A stretch of 64,000 nucleotides of DNA from Bacteroidales bacterium (GTDB lineage: Bacteria; Bacteroidota; Bacteroidia; Bacteroidales; F082): assembly GCA_016281295.1 (NCBI GenBank), contig JAEEII010000287.1, positions 58,615-122,614 on the forward strand, given 5' to 3'. Both the position numbers and the translations under genes were made by a program. Positions 51,617-60,548 of the stretch are shown piece after piece. The stretch's first letter is position 1. Each line of letters starts with the position of its first letter. The notes under the pieces are model-generated. The model did not search any database. It was not told the origin of the DNA and saw nothing but the letters and a program-made list of their open reading frames with translations.

Positions 51617-51642
51617 TGGCTCTTTCAATAAAACTTATCACT

Positions 51643-53052
51643 ATGAAAATGAAACTATTCGCATTTTTATGCATTGCGGTTTGCATTTTGTCGGCATGCA
51701 CGCCTAAGAGCACTGAGGTTCGACATGGAAACTACGTTATCAAGGACAACACCATTGTCTTTGATGAGCCCCAACGTCAGGAAGGCCAGAAGAGCGTCCT
51801 GCAATTCACGGTGGATCCCATTGAGAATGTCCGCCTTGGTTTCATTGGTTTAGGCATGCGTGGTCCAGACGCTGTTGACCGCATGACGTATATCGATGGC
51901 GTGACGGTAGTTGCCTTGTGTGACATCGAGGCTGACCGTGTGGAAGCTGTCCAAACCAACATCTTGGAAGCTAAGGGGCTGCCTCGTGCGGAGGCATATA
52001 TCGGTCGCGAAGCCTGGAAGGAGCTTTGTGAGCGTGATGACATCGACTTGGTTTATATCTGCACCAACTGGCAAACCCATGTGCAGATGGCGGTTTATGC
52101 CATGCAGCATGGGAAACATGTGGCTGTGGAAGTGCCTGCTGCCACCTCTCTTGAGGAATGCTGGCAACTTGTTGACGTGGCAGAGCAAACGCAACGTCAT
52201 TGCATGATGTTAGAGAACTGCTGTTACGACTTCTTTGAGCTAACTGCGCTTAATATGGCACAACAAGGCATGTTTGGTGAGCTGGTTCATGGCGAGGGTG
52301 CGTACATCCATAACCTGGAGCCTTATTGGCATGATTATTATGAAAACTGGCGTCTGGAGTTCAATCAGAGCCATGCGGGCGACGTTTACCCCACTCATGG
52401 CCTTGGACCTCTCTGCCAGGCTTTCAACATTCACCGTGGCGACCGTATGAAGACTTTGGTGTGCATGAGCACTCCTTCTTATAATGGCAAGAAAATCGCC
52501 AAGGAGATGATGGGTGTGGATGATTTCGCCAACGGAGACATGACCACCACCATGATTCAGACTGAAAAAGGCAAGACCTTGTTGATTGAGCACGATGTTT
52601 ACACGTATCGCCCCTATAACCGTCTTTATCAGCTTACGGGAACCGAGGGCTTCGCCAACAAATATCCTATCGAGGGTTTCACACTGCTTGATGACAAACT
52701 TCCGGAAGGATTCCTTGCCGAAGGCCAACACTTGAATCCTCACGGTTTTGTGCCAGCGGAAGTGCGTGACAAAATATTAAAGGAGTACCTCCATCCTATC
52801 GCGGTGGAAATTGAGGAGAAAGCAAAAGAGGTTGGTGGCCATGGCGGAATGGACTTCGTGATGGACTACCGTTTGATTTACTGCCTGCATAAAGGTTTGC
52901 CGCTTGATCAAGACGTGTATGATGCCGCTGAATGGTCCTGCCTCGGTGAGCTGACAGCTGCCTCAATTGCCAATGGTGGTATGCCCGTTGCGATGCCTGA
53001 CTTTACCCGTGGCGACTGGAACAAAGTCAAAGGGTATCGGCATGCAAATTGA
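51643..53052 (+). CDS. Alpha-N-acetylgalactosaminidase lipoprotein, GH109 (Gfo/Idh/MocA fold)
   Basis: The NAD-dependent glycosidase removes terminal alpha-GalNAc, as on blood group A and mucin glycans. The start at 51643 (MKMKLFAFLCIAVCILSAC) gives a lipoprotein signal. The 469-residue protein has the Rossmann motif RLGFIGLGMRGPDAVDRM, CDIEADR, YICTNWQTHVQMAVYAM, KHVAVEVPAATSLEECW, then the GH109-type block MLENCCYDFFELTALNMAQQ and VYPTHGLGPLCQAFNI, which separate it from ordinary sugar oxidoreductases. It probably acts at the surface or in the periplasm. Divergent from the NahK-like kinase that could process the released sugar. Confidence 0.92.
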   Translation: MKMKLFAFLCIAVCILSACTPKSTEVRHGNYVIKDNTIVFDEPQRQEGQKSVLQFTVDPIENVRLGFIGLGMRGPDAVDRMTYIDGVTVVALCDIEADRVEAVQTNILEAKGLPRAEAYIGREAWKELCERDDIDLVYICTNWQTHVQMAVYAMQHGKHVAVEVPAATSLEECWQLVDVAEQTQRHCMMLENCCYDFFELTALNMAQQGMFGELVHGEGAYIHNLEPYWHDYYENWRLEFNQSHAGDVYPTHGLGPLCQAFNIHRGDRMKTLVCMSTPSYNGKKIAKEMMGVDDFANGDMTTTMIQTEKGKTLLIEHDVYTYRPYNRLYQLTGTEGFANKYPIEGFTLLDDKLPEGFLAEGQHLNPHGFVPAEVRDKILKEYLHPIAVEIEEKAKEVGGHGGMDFVMDYRLIYCLHKGLPLDQDVYDAAEWSCLGELTAASIANGGMPVAMPDFTRGDWNKVKGYRHAN

Positions 53053-53055
53053 GAA

Positions 53056-55017
53056 TTATTTGTTGGACAAGGATTTGAAGAAAATCTCGGCGTCTTTCCA
53101 GACGGTGTAGTCGCGGGCGTAGAGAAGATTCAACTGATTATAAAACTCGGTGTCGTTTTCGGTGCCGAGTTTTTCTATTGGAGTGGCAGGGCTGAAGATT
53201 CCGCGCCGAATCTTGGGTAACTTTTGCACCTCGTCAGAGGCATTACAGTAACCAACCCATGTGCGGCGACCCAACAGTACTAAAATGGCGTCTTTGAGGA
53301 AACGTACGGGTTTCTTTACCACCAAGGCTAAAGGCAGCCAAAACAGAATGCTGAATCCCGCAAGGATGAAATCAAGCAGCCGTTTGTTGCGACGGTTTGC
53401 TACAGTGTCGATGGCCTTGATGTCCACTGTATATAGGTCACCTCTTGTGTTGATGCTGTTACTTCCGATGATGGAGAGACTGTCCTCAGGTGCAATTTTG
53501 TAATCCACGTTGGAAGCGTGCCATTCCACCATCTTGTCGATGATGACTTGGTGCGGCACATCTTTCGAGCAAAAGATAATCTCAGTGATTCTGTAAATGG
53601 TGATGATGTCGGGCACTTGGTTGATCTTTCCAATAAACCCTTCGGGGGTCTCCCCTTTCATGTCGGAGCTGACCAACCCCACAAAATCGGGTTTGATGGA
53701 GGTGCTTTTGATTAATGCCTCAACACGCGAGGCCTCCTCGGGGCTTCCGATGAGGAGGAAACGTTTCTTTGCGTTACGCTTGGAGAGGAATGACTCCTTC
53801 CCCATCGCCATGCCTATGAGTCGGACAACGCTCATCTCCAAGGCAAGCCAAAGCGTGCCAAACAAAATCAAAGCACGGGAGAAACGAAGTGACTCGGGTA
53901 GCAAAGCATAGAGCATCAGCACAAAGACACTGCCTATGGCGACACCAAAGACACTCTTTCCAATGCTATATGGCTTGTCGTAACCTCCTGAAAAATAGGT
54001 ACTCAATAACCAAATTAAGATATAGGCGGGCAAAACCACCGCAAAGAGAATCACTGGATAACTTCCAGCTCCACTATAAACCGTCATCTTGCCCCAATAG
54101 TAGCTGATGGCTGCCAGTCCACCGAAGCCTAAGATGGCATCAAGGAAGGGAACCGCAATCTTGTGGAAAAACTGCGACAAGAGTGCCAAAAAAGCCTTGA
54201 AATAGATGGCCATGTTGATGAAGAAAGAGAACCAAAAAACTCGTTTTTGACCGAAGTGTTTCTTCGCGAAAATCTCCATGGCCTTGTAAAACACAAAGAC
54301 GTAGTTGACACTCGTCTTCTTGGTGCTCTCTCCTTTGTAATGGATGATGCGAGTCTCAGGGAAATAATAGTTCTTATAGCCACCTAAAGTGATACGATAT
54401 GACAAATCGATATCCTCGCCATACATAAAGAAGGTCTCATCCAACAGCCCCACCTTGTCGAGGGTTTCTCGGCGCATCAGCATGAAAGCCCCTGCCAGAA
54501 TCTCGCACTCATTGGTTTCGTCGTTGGAGAGATGCCCCATATAATAACGGGCGAATCGTTTGGAGTGAGGAAACAGCTTGGCCAGTCCGAACATCTTATA
54601 GAACGCAGCTGCCGGAGTGGGCAACCCGCGTTTGGATTCAGGAAGAAAGTTGCCCTTGCCGTCCACCATCTTCACTCCCAGACCACCTGCATCGGGATGC
54701 GCGTCCATAAATGCCAGACATTTCGTGAAAGTGTCATCCTCTACCACGGTGTCAGGGTTCAATAACAGCACATATTCGCCAGTGGAGACCCGGATGGCTT
54801 GGTTGTTAGCCCTGCTAAACCCCACATTGTCCTTGTTGGCGATGACCTTGACTTCAGGGAATTTCTCCGACAACATCTTCAAAGAGCCATCCACCGAGTT
54901 GTTGTCAACGACAAACACCTCTCCCTCAATACCTTGCAATGCCCGTCGAACCGAATACAGGCATTGTTCGAGGAAATGTTCCACATTATAATTGACGATG
55001 ACAATGGAGATCTTCAT
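53056..55017 (-). CDS. Family 2 glycosyltransferase fused to a membrane/CoA-binding-like sugar transferase-type region
   Basis: The start at 55017 (MKISIVIVNYNVEHFLEQCL) begins the GT2 domain; a longer frame to 55569 is non-coding and antisense to the flippase gene. Of 653 residues, about 1-270 are GT2 (VVDNNSVDGSLK, LLNPDTVVEDD, AGAFMLMRRETLDKVG, EDIDLSYRITLGGYKNYYFPE). Several membrane helices follow (MAIYFKAFLALLSQFF through LIWLLSTYF), then a Rossmann-like segment (RFLLIGSPEEASRVEAL) and a last hydrophobic stretch (LLDFILAGFSILFWLPLALV). The second half resembles polyprenyl glycosylphosphotransferases but lacks a clear full catalytic domain. Likely role: building surface polysaccharide or lipid-linked glycan together with the divergent flippase. 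Confidence 0.8.
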   Translation of the reverse strand: MKISIVIVNYNVEHFLEQCLYSVRRALQGIEGEVFVVDNNSVDGSLKMLSEKFPEVKVIANKDNVGFSRANNQAIRVSTGEYVLLLNPDTVVEDDTFTKCLAFMDAHPDAGGLGVKMVDGKGNFLPESKRGLPTPAAAFYKMFGLAKLFPHSKRFARYYMGHLSNDETNECEILAGAFMLMRRETLDKVGLLDETFFMYGEDIDLSYRITLGGYKNYYFPETRIIHYKGESTKKTSVNYVFVFYKAMEIFAKKHFGQKRVFWFSFFINMAIYFKAFLALLSQFFHKIAVPFLDAILGFGGLAAISYYWGKMTVYSGAGSYPVILFAVVLPAYILIWLLSTYFSGGYDKPYSIGKSVFGVAIGSVFVLMLYALLPESLRFSRALILFGTLWLALEMSVVRLIGMAMGKESFLSKRNAKKRFLLIGSPEEASRVEALIKSTSIKPDFVGLVSSDMKGETPEGFIGKINQVPDIITIYRITEIIFCSKDVPHQVIIDKMVEWHASNVDYKIAPEDSLSIIGSNSINTRGDLYTVDIKAIDTVANRRNKRLLDFILAGFSILFWLPLALVVKKPVRFLKDAILVLLGRRTWVGYCNASDEVQKLPKIRRGIFSPATPIEKLGTENDTEFYNQLNLLYARDYTVWKDAEIFFKSLSNK

Positions 55018-55032
55018 ACCGAAAAAAACGGT

Positions 55033-55040
55033 CAAAATTA
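55033..55040 (-). promoter_or_regulatory. -7 box for the GT2 fusion gene
   Basis: TAATTTTG on the minus strand, 16 bases before the ATG at 55017; it supports the short start. Confidence 0.5.
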
Positions 55041-55092
55041 GGAAATTTTCTTTTAAGGACAATTGATTAACGATTATTCCCCAAAAGAATTG

Positions 55093-55100
55093 TAATTTTG
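55093..55100 (+). promoter_or_regulatory. -7 box for the flippase gene
   Basis: TAATTTTG 20 bases before the ATG at 55120. Confidence 0.5.
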
Positions 55101-55119
55101 ACCCGAAAAAGAAAACAAC

Positions 55120-56412
55120 ATGTTCAAAAAGATTCTCGGAACGGGCATGACACGGGTGATGAACCTGCTGATTGGTTTCATCACGATGCTGATGGGGACT
55201 AAAGTGCTTGGACCCGCGGAATGGGGTATTGGCTTTACTGTGTTGACCGACGTGACGTTCCTGCTGATTGGTATTGAATTCCTTGCCGGTAGTGGGCTGG
55301 TTTATTTCACTCCACGAAAAAAACTCTCCACCTTGATGAAGGTTTCTTATAGCTGGATTGTACTGGTGATGGTTTTCTATGTGTTGCTTTTCTGGGGACT
55401 GTCGTATTTCCCTGCGGTATCTGACAGAATTGTTCCCAAGGGCTATGAAGTCATCACTTTGCTGCTTACCTTGGTTTATAGTTTCCACAACTTCAACCTT
55501 AACGTCTTTCTTGGCAAAGAAAAAGTAGGCACGTTTAATTGGATATTCTTGCTCCAAATTTTGGTACAAGTTAGCTCAATGGCTTTGTTTATCTTTGGGT
55601 TGCACATCTATGATGCCCATGCATTCGTTTATTCGTTACTTTGCGGCTATACGGTTGCTTTTCTGGTAGGTTTTTTCATCATGATCAGGATGCTTGACCG
55701 TAGTGGGAATGACCCTATCCTACTGACTGCCAAAGAGATGTTTCGTTATGGTTATGTGATACAGCTCTCCACTTTGGTTAGCACTTTGAACCGAAGGATG
55801 AGTATCTATCTGATTCGACAACATTGCACGGAGGACTCGGTAGGGGTCTATGGTGCTGGCACTCAGGTTGGCGAAGGTGTCAAGGTTTTCGGATTAAGCA
55901 TTTCTATGGTGCAGTTTTCGCGATTAAGCAACCTGACCGATCAGAAAATGATCGTCAACCTTACCATTAAATTCCTGAAAATCACAGTTGTGTTGACATT
56001 AATCGCGTTGTTGGTCATCGCATGTCTCCCTGTGAGTTTCTTTGAGTGGTTGTTCTCCGATGCATTCGGTCAGGTGAAGGAGATCCTCCTGTTGATGTCG
56101 CCCGGGTTGCTTTTCTATGCAGCTCAGATGATCTTCTCCAACTACTTCTCAGGAACCGGCGTGCCGAAATACAACCTTTATGCCTCGTTGATGGGTTTGG
56201 CGGTGACTCTTCCCGCCACTTTCGTCCTGGTTCCTATCTGGGGAATCGTTGGGGCTGCTATCGCTTTCTCATGCACCTATACGGCCATTCTCTTATACCA
56301 ATGGTTTACTTTCAAGAGATTGACAGGTGTCAAGGCCAAAGATTTATTGTTGATTAAAGCGGATTGGATTTGGTTTAAAGAGGAAATTTTTGCTATCTTT
56401 GCAAAAAAATAA
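55120..56412 (+). CDS. Oligosaccharide flippase (Wzx/MOP-type polysaccharide biosynthesis protein)
   Basis: The 430-residue inner-membrane protein has about 12 hydrophobic segments, the first two MNLLIGFITMLMGTKVLGP and FTVLTDVTFLLIGIEFL. The early LGPAEWGIGFTVLT pattern and overall size match Wzx-type flippases of the MOP superfamily, which move lipid-linked oligosaccharides across the membrane. It is divergent from the GT2 fusion gene, consistent with joint work on a surface glycan. The substrate is unknown. The parE promoter lies within its last codons, and parE starts 7 bases after its stop. Confidence 0.85.
   Translation: MFKKILGTGMTRVMNLLIGFITMLMGTKVLGPAEWGIGFTVLTDVTFLLIGIEFLAGSGLVYFTPRKKLSTLMKVSYSWIVLVMVFYVLLFWGLSYFPAVSDRIVPKGYEVITLLLTLVYSFHNFNLNVFLGKEKVGTFNWIFLLQILVQVSSMALFIFGLHIYDAHAFVYSLLCGYTVAFLVGFFIMIRMLDRSGNDPILLTAKEMFRYGYVIQLSTLVSTLNRRMSIYLIRQHCTEDSVGVYGAGTQVGEGVKVFGLSISMVQFSRLSNLTDQKMIVNLTIKFLKITVVLTLIALLVIACLPVSFFEWLFSDAFGQVKEILLLMSPGLLFYAAQMIFSNYFSGTGVPKYNLYASLMGLAVTLPATFVLVPIWGIVGAAIAFSCTYTAILLYQWFTFKRLTGVKAKDLLLIKADWIWFKEEIFAIFAKK
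56369..56401 (+). promoter_or_regulatory. Promoter for parE inside the flippase gene
   Basis: TTTG at 56369-56372, 21-base spacer, TATCTTTG at 56394-56401, 17 bases before the ATG at 56419. Confidence 0.6.
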
Positions 56413-56418
56413 CGACTG

Positions 56419-58374
56419 ATGGCAAACGACGTTTTTGAAGAAGAACAAGATATTTTCAACCAACCTGATATTCCGCCTACTGTTTCGGCAAAATATACCG
56501 ACGATGAGATCATCCACTTGGAGGACATGGAGCATATCCGCCTTCGTCCCGGCATGTATATCGGCAAATTAGGTGACGGAGCCTCGCAAGATGACGGTAT
56601 CTATGTTCTGATTAAGGAGGTGATGGACAACTCCATTGATGAATTCACCTCAGGATATGGCAAAAAGATAGAGTTGCATATCGACAAAGTCGAGAAAAAG
56701 GTCTCAATCCGTGATTATGGCCGAGGCATCCCTTTGGGAAAACTTGTGGAAGCCGTTTCGCAGCTGAACACAGGCGCTAAATACGATAGTAAGGTGTTTC
56801 AAAAGTCAGTGGGTTTGAACGGCGTCGGCACGAAAGCTGTCAACGCCCTGTCTTCTTATTTCAAGGTGCAGTCCATCCGCGATGGCAAGACCCGTATCGT
56901 GGAATTCTCGCAAGGCAAGAAGACCTCCGACACTGGTATCATCCCCTACGAGCAAGGAGAAGAGACTGGCACCCTGGTGGAGTTCATCCCCGATAGTGCC
57001 AAGTTCGGCAACTACCATTATGTGGACGACTATGTGGAAAAACGGGTGTGGAATTACGCCTATTTGAATCGAGGCCTGACCTTGTATTACAACGACAAAC
57101 GTTATTATTCCCGCAACGGGTTGCTTGACCTGCTGAACAACAATATGGAAGGTGAAGGCCTCTACCCTATCATCCATATCAAAGACGGCGACTTTGAGGC
57201 GGCATTCACTCATGTCAACGGACAGTCAAGCGACTATTTCTATTCATTTGTCAACGGCCAGCACACCACAGAGGGTGGCACCCATCAGTCGGCCTTCCGT
57301 GAAGGTTATGCCCGTGTGGTGCGTGAATTTTTCCAAAAAGAATATGAGCCCGCTGACATCAGGCAGGGTTTAATCTGTGCTTTATGTGTGAGGATTCAAG
57401 AGCCTGTGTTTGAGGCACAAACAAAAACAAAACTTGGATCTACTCATTTGGCTCCCAACAACCCCGATGGCAGCAATGACAGCCCTTTTCTCAAGACTTA
57501 CGTGTTCGACATCTTAAAACGGCATCTCGACAACTATCTGCATAAAAACCCCGACACGGTGAGTGTCTTGCAGCAGAAAATCCAGGCTAACGAGAAGGAA
57601 CGCAAAGAGATTGCCGGTATTAAGAAAGCCGCTCGTGAGAGCGCCAAGAAAGTCAGTTTGAACAACAAGAAGTTGAGAGACTGCCGAATCCATTTGAATA
57701 CCAATCACGAGAAACGGTTGGAAAGCACCATCTTCATCACCGAGGGTGACTCCGCCTCGGGAAGCATCACCAAGAGCCGTGATGTGCAGACCCAGGCTGT
57801 GTTCAGTCTTCGGGGCAAGCCGCTTAACTGTTTGGGAATGACTAAGAAAGTGTGTTACGAAAACGAGGAATTCAATCTGTTACAGGCTGCCTTGAACATC
57901 GATGAGGATATCGAGAACCTGCGTTACAACAACATTGTAATAGCCACTGATGCTGATGTTGACGGTATGCATATCCGTCTGCTGATGCTTACTTTCTTTT
58001 TGCAGTTTTACCCTGATCTGGTGAAAAACGGCCATGTCTATATCCTTCAAACTCCGTTGTTTAGGGTGAGAAACAAAAAAGAGACCTTCTATTGTTATAC
58101 AGAAGAGGAGCGCATCAGCTCAATCCTGAAATGTGGCAAGCAGGCAGAGATTACCCGTTTCAAAGGCTTGGGAGAGATCTCACCTGACGAGTTCAGGACT
58201 TTCATCGGCCCCAACATGCGTTTGGAGCCAGTGATCCTGCAATACGACTTCGGAATCAAAGAGCTGCTGAAATACTATATGGGGAATAACACACCTGAAA
58301 GACAGAGGTTTATCATTGAAAATCTGAGAATCGAGGATGACACCTATATTGATAAGTTAGAGGTTAGAGGTTAG
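56419..58374 (+). CDS. parE: DNA topoisomerase IV subunit B
   Basis: ATPase subunit of the type IIA topoisomerase that decatenates chromosomes, 651 residues. The GHKL ATPase domain has [31 protein letters not shown] and [14 protein letters not shown]. The TOPRIM domain has [17 protein letters not shown] and [19 protein letters not shown]. It ends with the short B-subunit tail and lacks the long insert seen in some GyrB proteins. Choosing parE over gyrB rests on the N-terminal [16 protein letters not shown] context and size, so it is likely but not proven. The partner parC is not next to it. The last residues (KLEVRG) are encoded by TTAGAGG repeats. Confidence 0.88.
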   Translation: MANDVFEEEQDIFNQPDIPPTVSAKYTDDEIIHLEDMEHIRLRPGMYIGKLGDGASQDDGIYVLIKEVMDNSIDEFTSGYGKKIELHIDKVEKKVSIRDYGRGIPLGKLVEAVSQLNTGAKYDSKVFQKSVGLNGVGTKAVNALSSYFKVQSIRDGKTRIVEFSQGKKTSDTGIIPYEQGEETGTLVEFIPDSAKFGNYHYVDDYVEKRVWNYAYLNRGLTLYYNDKRYYSRNGLLDLLNNNMEGEGLYPIIHIKDGDFEAAFTHVNGQSSDYFYSFVNGQHTTEGGTHQSAFREGYARVVREFFQKEYEPADIRQGLICALCVRIQEPVFEAQTKTKLGSTHLAPNNPDGSNDSPFLKTYVFDILKRHLDNYLHKNPDTVSVLQQKIQANEKERKEIAGIKKAARESAKKVSLNNKKLRDCRIHLNTNHEKRLESTIFITEGDSASGSITKSRDVQTQAVFSLRGKPLNCLGMTKKVCYENEEFNLLQAALNIDEDIENLRYNNIVIATDADVDGMHIRLLMLTFFLQFYPDLVKNGHVYILQTPLFRVRNKKETFYCYTEEERISSILKCGKQAEITRFKGLGEISPDEFRTFIGPNMRLEPVILQYDFGIKELLKYYMGNNTPERQRFIIENLRIEDDTYIDKLEVRG

Positions 58375-58403
58375 AATTGAGAGAAAACATCTAAAATAAT
58401 TAT

Positions 58404-60548
58404 ATGATGAAAAGTAAAACTAAACTTTTGATTATGGGAAGTGTAATCGCGTTTGCGGCTTGCCAAGAGACACCGGAACCTCGCTATCAAGTGAAGGCTT
58501 ATCCGGAGACTTACAAAGACACCACAGTAGTGGATGATTATTTCGGAACAAAGGTGGCGGATCCTTATCGCTGGCTGGAAAACGACACCTCGGAACAGAC
58601 TATGGCATGGGTGAAAGCCCAGCAGGCCGTGACTGACGAGTACCTGAGCCACATCCCTTTCCGCGCGGCTATCAAGGACCGCCTGACCAACTTGATGAAC
58701 TATGAACGCTACAGCGTACCCGGAAAGCGTTTCGGTCGTTACATCTACAGCAAGAACGACGGATTGCAAAACCAGAGTGTGATTTATATTCAATACCCAG
58801 GCAAAGACCCCGAGGTGCTTCTCGATCCTAACAAGCTCTCCGATGACGGAACGGTATCTTACGGTGGTGGCACGCAGTCGAACGACGGCAAGTATTTCGC
58901 GTACACTATTCAACGCAGCGGGTCTGACTGGGTGGAGATTTACGTGATGGACATTGCCACAAAGGAACTCCTCCCCGACCATATTGAATGGGCTAAGTTC
59001 ACTGGTGCCTCCTGGTACAAAGACGGTTTCTACTACTCAGCTTACGATGCACCTGTGGAAGGCAAGGAATTCTCCAATGTGAACGAGAATCACAAGATTT
59101 ATTACCACAAATTAGGGACTCCCCAGTCGGAAGACCAACTCTTCTATGAGAATCCTAACGAGCCGCGTTTCTTCCATACTATGGGTGTCACTGACGATGA
59201 GAAATACGCTTTTTTGTTTGAAAGTGGTGCTGGCTCGGGTAATTCGCTGCTGGTCAAGGATATGAGCAATCCCAAGAATCCTTTTGTCCGTATTACCGAC
59301 GACCAGGATCACTTCTACAGCCCGTTCGATGTGGTGAATGACCAGATTTATATCTTCACCAACTTCGGCGCTGACAAAGGCCGTATCTGCCGTGTCTCAG
59401 CCAAGGCTCCTCAGATTTCCAACTGGGAGGAGATCGTTCCCGAGTCAGAAAACGTCATTGTATCCGCAGAACTTGCTGCCGGCAAGATGATTGTGACCTT
59501 TGATAAAGACGCTGCCAACCATGCGTTCGTGTATTCGCTCGACGGTGAGATGCTCCATGAAATCGAATTGCCAACTTTCGGTGAGGTTGGATTCAGCGGT
59601 CGTTATGATGAACCCGAAGTTTACTATGGCTTCACCTCTTTCGTTTACCCGATGACGGTGTTTAAATACGACATGGAAACCAACAAGTCGGAAGTGTTCC
59701 GCGCCCCCAAGGTGGATTTCAATCCCGAGGACTTCACCACAGAGCAAGTCTTTGTCATTAGCAAGGACGGCACTAAGGTCCCGATGTTCTTGACTTACAA
59801 GAAGAACCTTGTGAAAGACGGCACGAATCCCACCTTCCTCTACGGCTATGGTGGATTCAACATCACGCTGAATCCCGGTTTCTCCGTGTCACGTCTGCCC
59901 TTCCTCGAGAATGGCGGCATTTATGCCCAGATGAACCTCCGCGGCGGCAACGAGTATGGCGAGGAATGGCATCTGGCAGGCACTAAGTTAGAGAAGCAGA
60001 ATGTGTTTGACGACTGTATCGCCTGCGCTGAATATCTGATTCAAAACAACTATACCTCCCCCGACTATCTCGCATTGAACGGCGGTTCAAACGGCGGATT
60101 GCTTGTCGGCGCGGTGGTGAACCAGCGTCCCGACTTGTTCCGCGTGGCTGTGCCTCAGGTTGGTGTGATGGATATGCTACGTTACCATCTGTTCACCATC
60201 GGCTGGAACTGGGCCAGCGACTATGGCACTAGCGAGGATGACGAGGCCATGTTCAAGGCTTTGTATGCCTATTCACCAGTTCATACCATCAAGAGTGGTG
60301 AGAATGTGCATTATCCTGCCATCATGGTGACTACCGCTGACCACGACGACCGTGTGGTTCCTGCGCATTCATTCAAATATGCCGCGGCCTTGCAAGCTGC
60401 CCAGACCGGTGACGAACCCAAGATTATCCGTATCGACACCAAAGCCGGACACGGTGGCGGCAAGCCGATTGCTAAAGTCATTGAGGAACAAGCCGATATC
60501 TATTCGTTCATCCTCTATAATATGGGGCTGAAATATCCTGCTAAATGA
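58404..60548 (+). CDS. S9 prolyl oligopeptidase-family lipoprotein
   Basis: Serine peptidase with a seven-bladed propeller and an alpha/beta hydrolase domain. MMKSKTKLLIMGSVIAFAAC is a lipoprotein signal (ATG 58404; 58407 is also possible). The 714-residue protein has the N-terminal POP segment DDYFGTKVADPYRWLEND, propeller repeats (about 75-430), and the catalytic triad Ser562 in NGGSNGGLLVGAVV, Asp648 in ADHDDRVVPAHSFK and His683 in AGHGGGKP. This is the S9A layout, cutting after proline in short peptides. It is likely periplasmic. The stop overlaps the next start as ATGA, so the DUF2079 gene is translationally coupled. Confidence 0.94.
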   Translation: MMKSKTKLLIMGSVIAFAACQETPEPRYQVKAYPETYKDTTVVDDYFGTKVADPYRWLENDTSEQTMAWVKAQQAVTDEYLSHIPFRAAIKDRLTNLMNYERYSVPGKRFGRYIYSKNDGLQNQSVIYIQYPGKDPEVLLDPNKLSDDGTVSYGGGTQSNDGKYFAYTIQRSGSDWVEIYVMDIATKELLPDHIEWAKFTGASWYKDGFYYSAYDAPVEGKEFSNVNENHKIYYHKLGTPQSEDQLFYENPNEPRFFHTMGVTDDEKYAFLFESGAGSGNSLLVKDMSNPKNPFVRITDDQDHFYSPFDVVNDQIYIFTNFGADKGRICRVSAKAPQISNWEEIVPESENVIVSAELAAGKMIVTFDKDAANHAFVYSLDGEMLHEIELPTFGEVGFSGRYDEPEVYYGFTSFVYPMTVFKYDMETNKSEVFRAPKVDFNPEDFTTEQVFVISKDGTKVPMFLTYKKNLVKDGTNPTFLYGYGGFNITLNPGFSVSRLPFLENGGIYAQMNLRGGNEYGEEWHLAGTKLEKQNVFDDCIACAEYLIQNNYTSPDYLALNGGSNGGLLVGAVVNQRPDLFRVAVPQVGVMDMLRYHLFTIGWNWASDYGTSEDDEAMFKALYAYSPVHTIKSGENVHYPAIMVTTADHDDRVVPAHSFKYAAALQAAQTGDEPKIIRIDTKAGHGGGKPIAKVIEEQADIYSFILYNMGLKYPAK

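Noticed and set aside
55018..55569. N-terminal 184-codon extension of the GT2 fusion gene
   Set aside because: Antisense to the flippase start, upstream of the GT2 -7 box, and of composition unlike protein; the GT2 domain begins exactly at the 55017 ATG.
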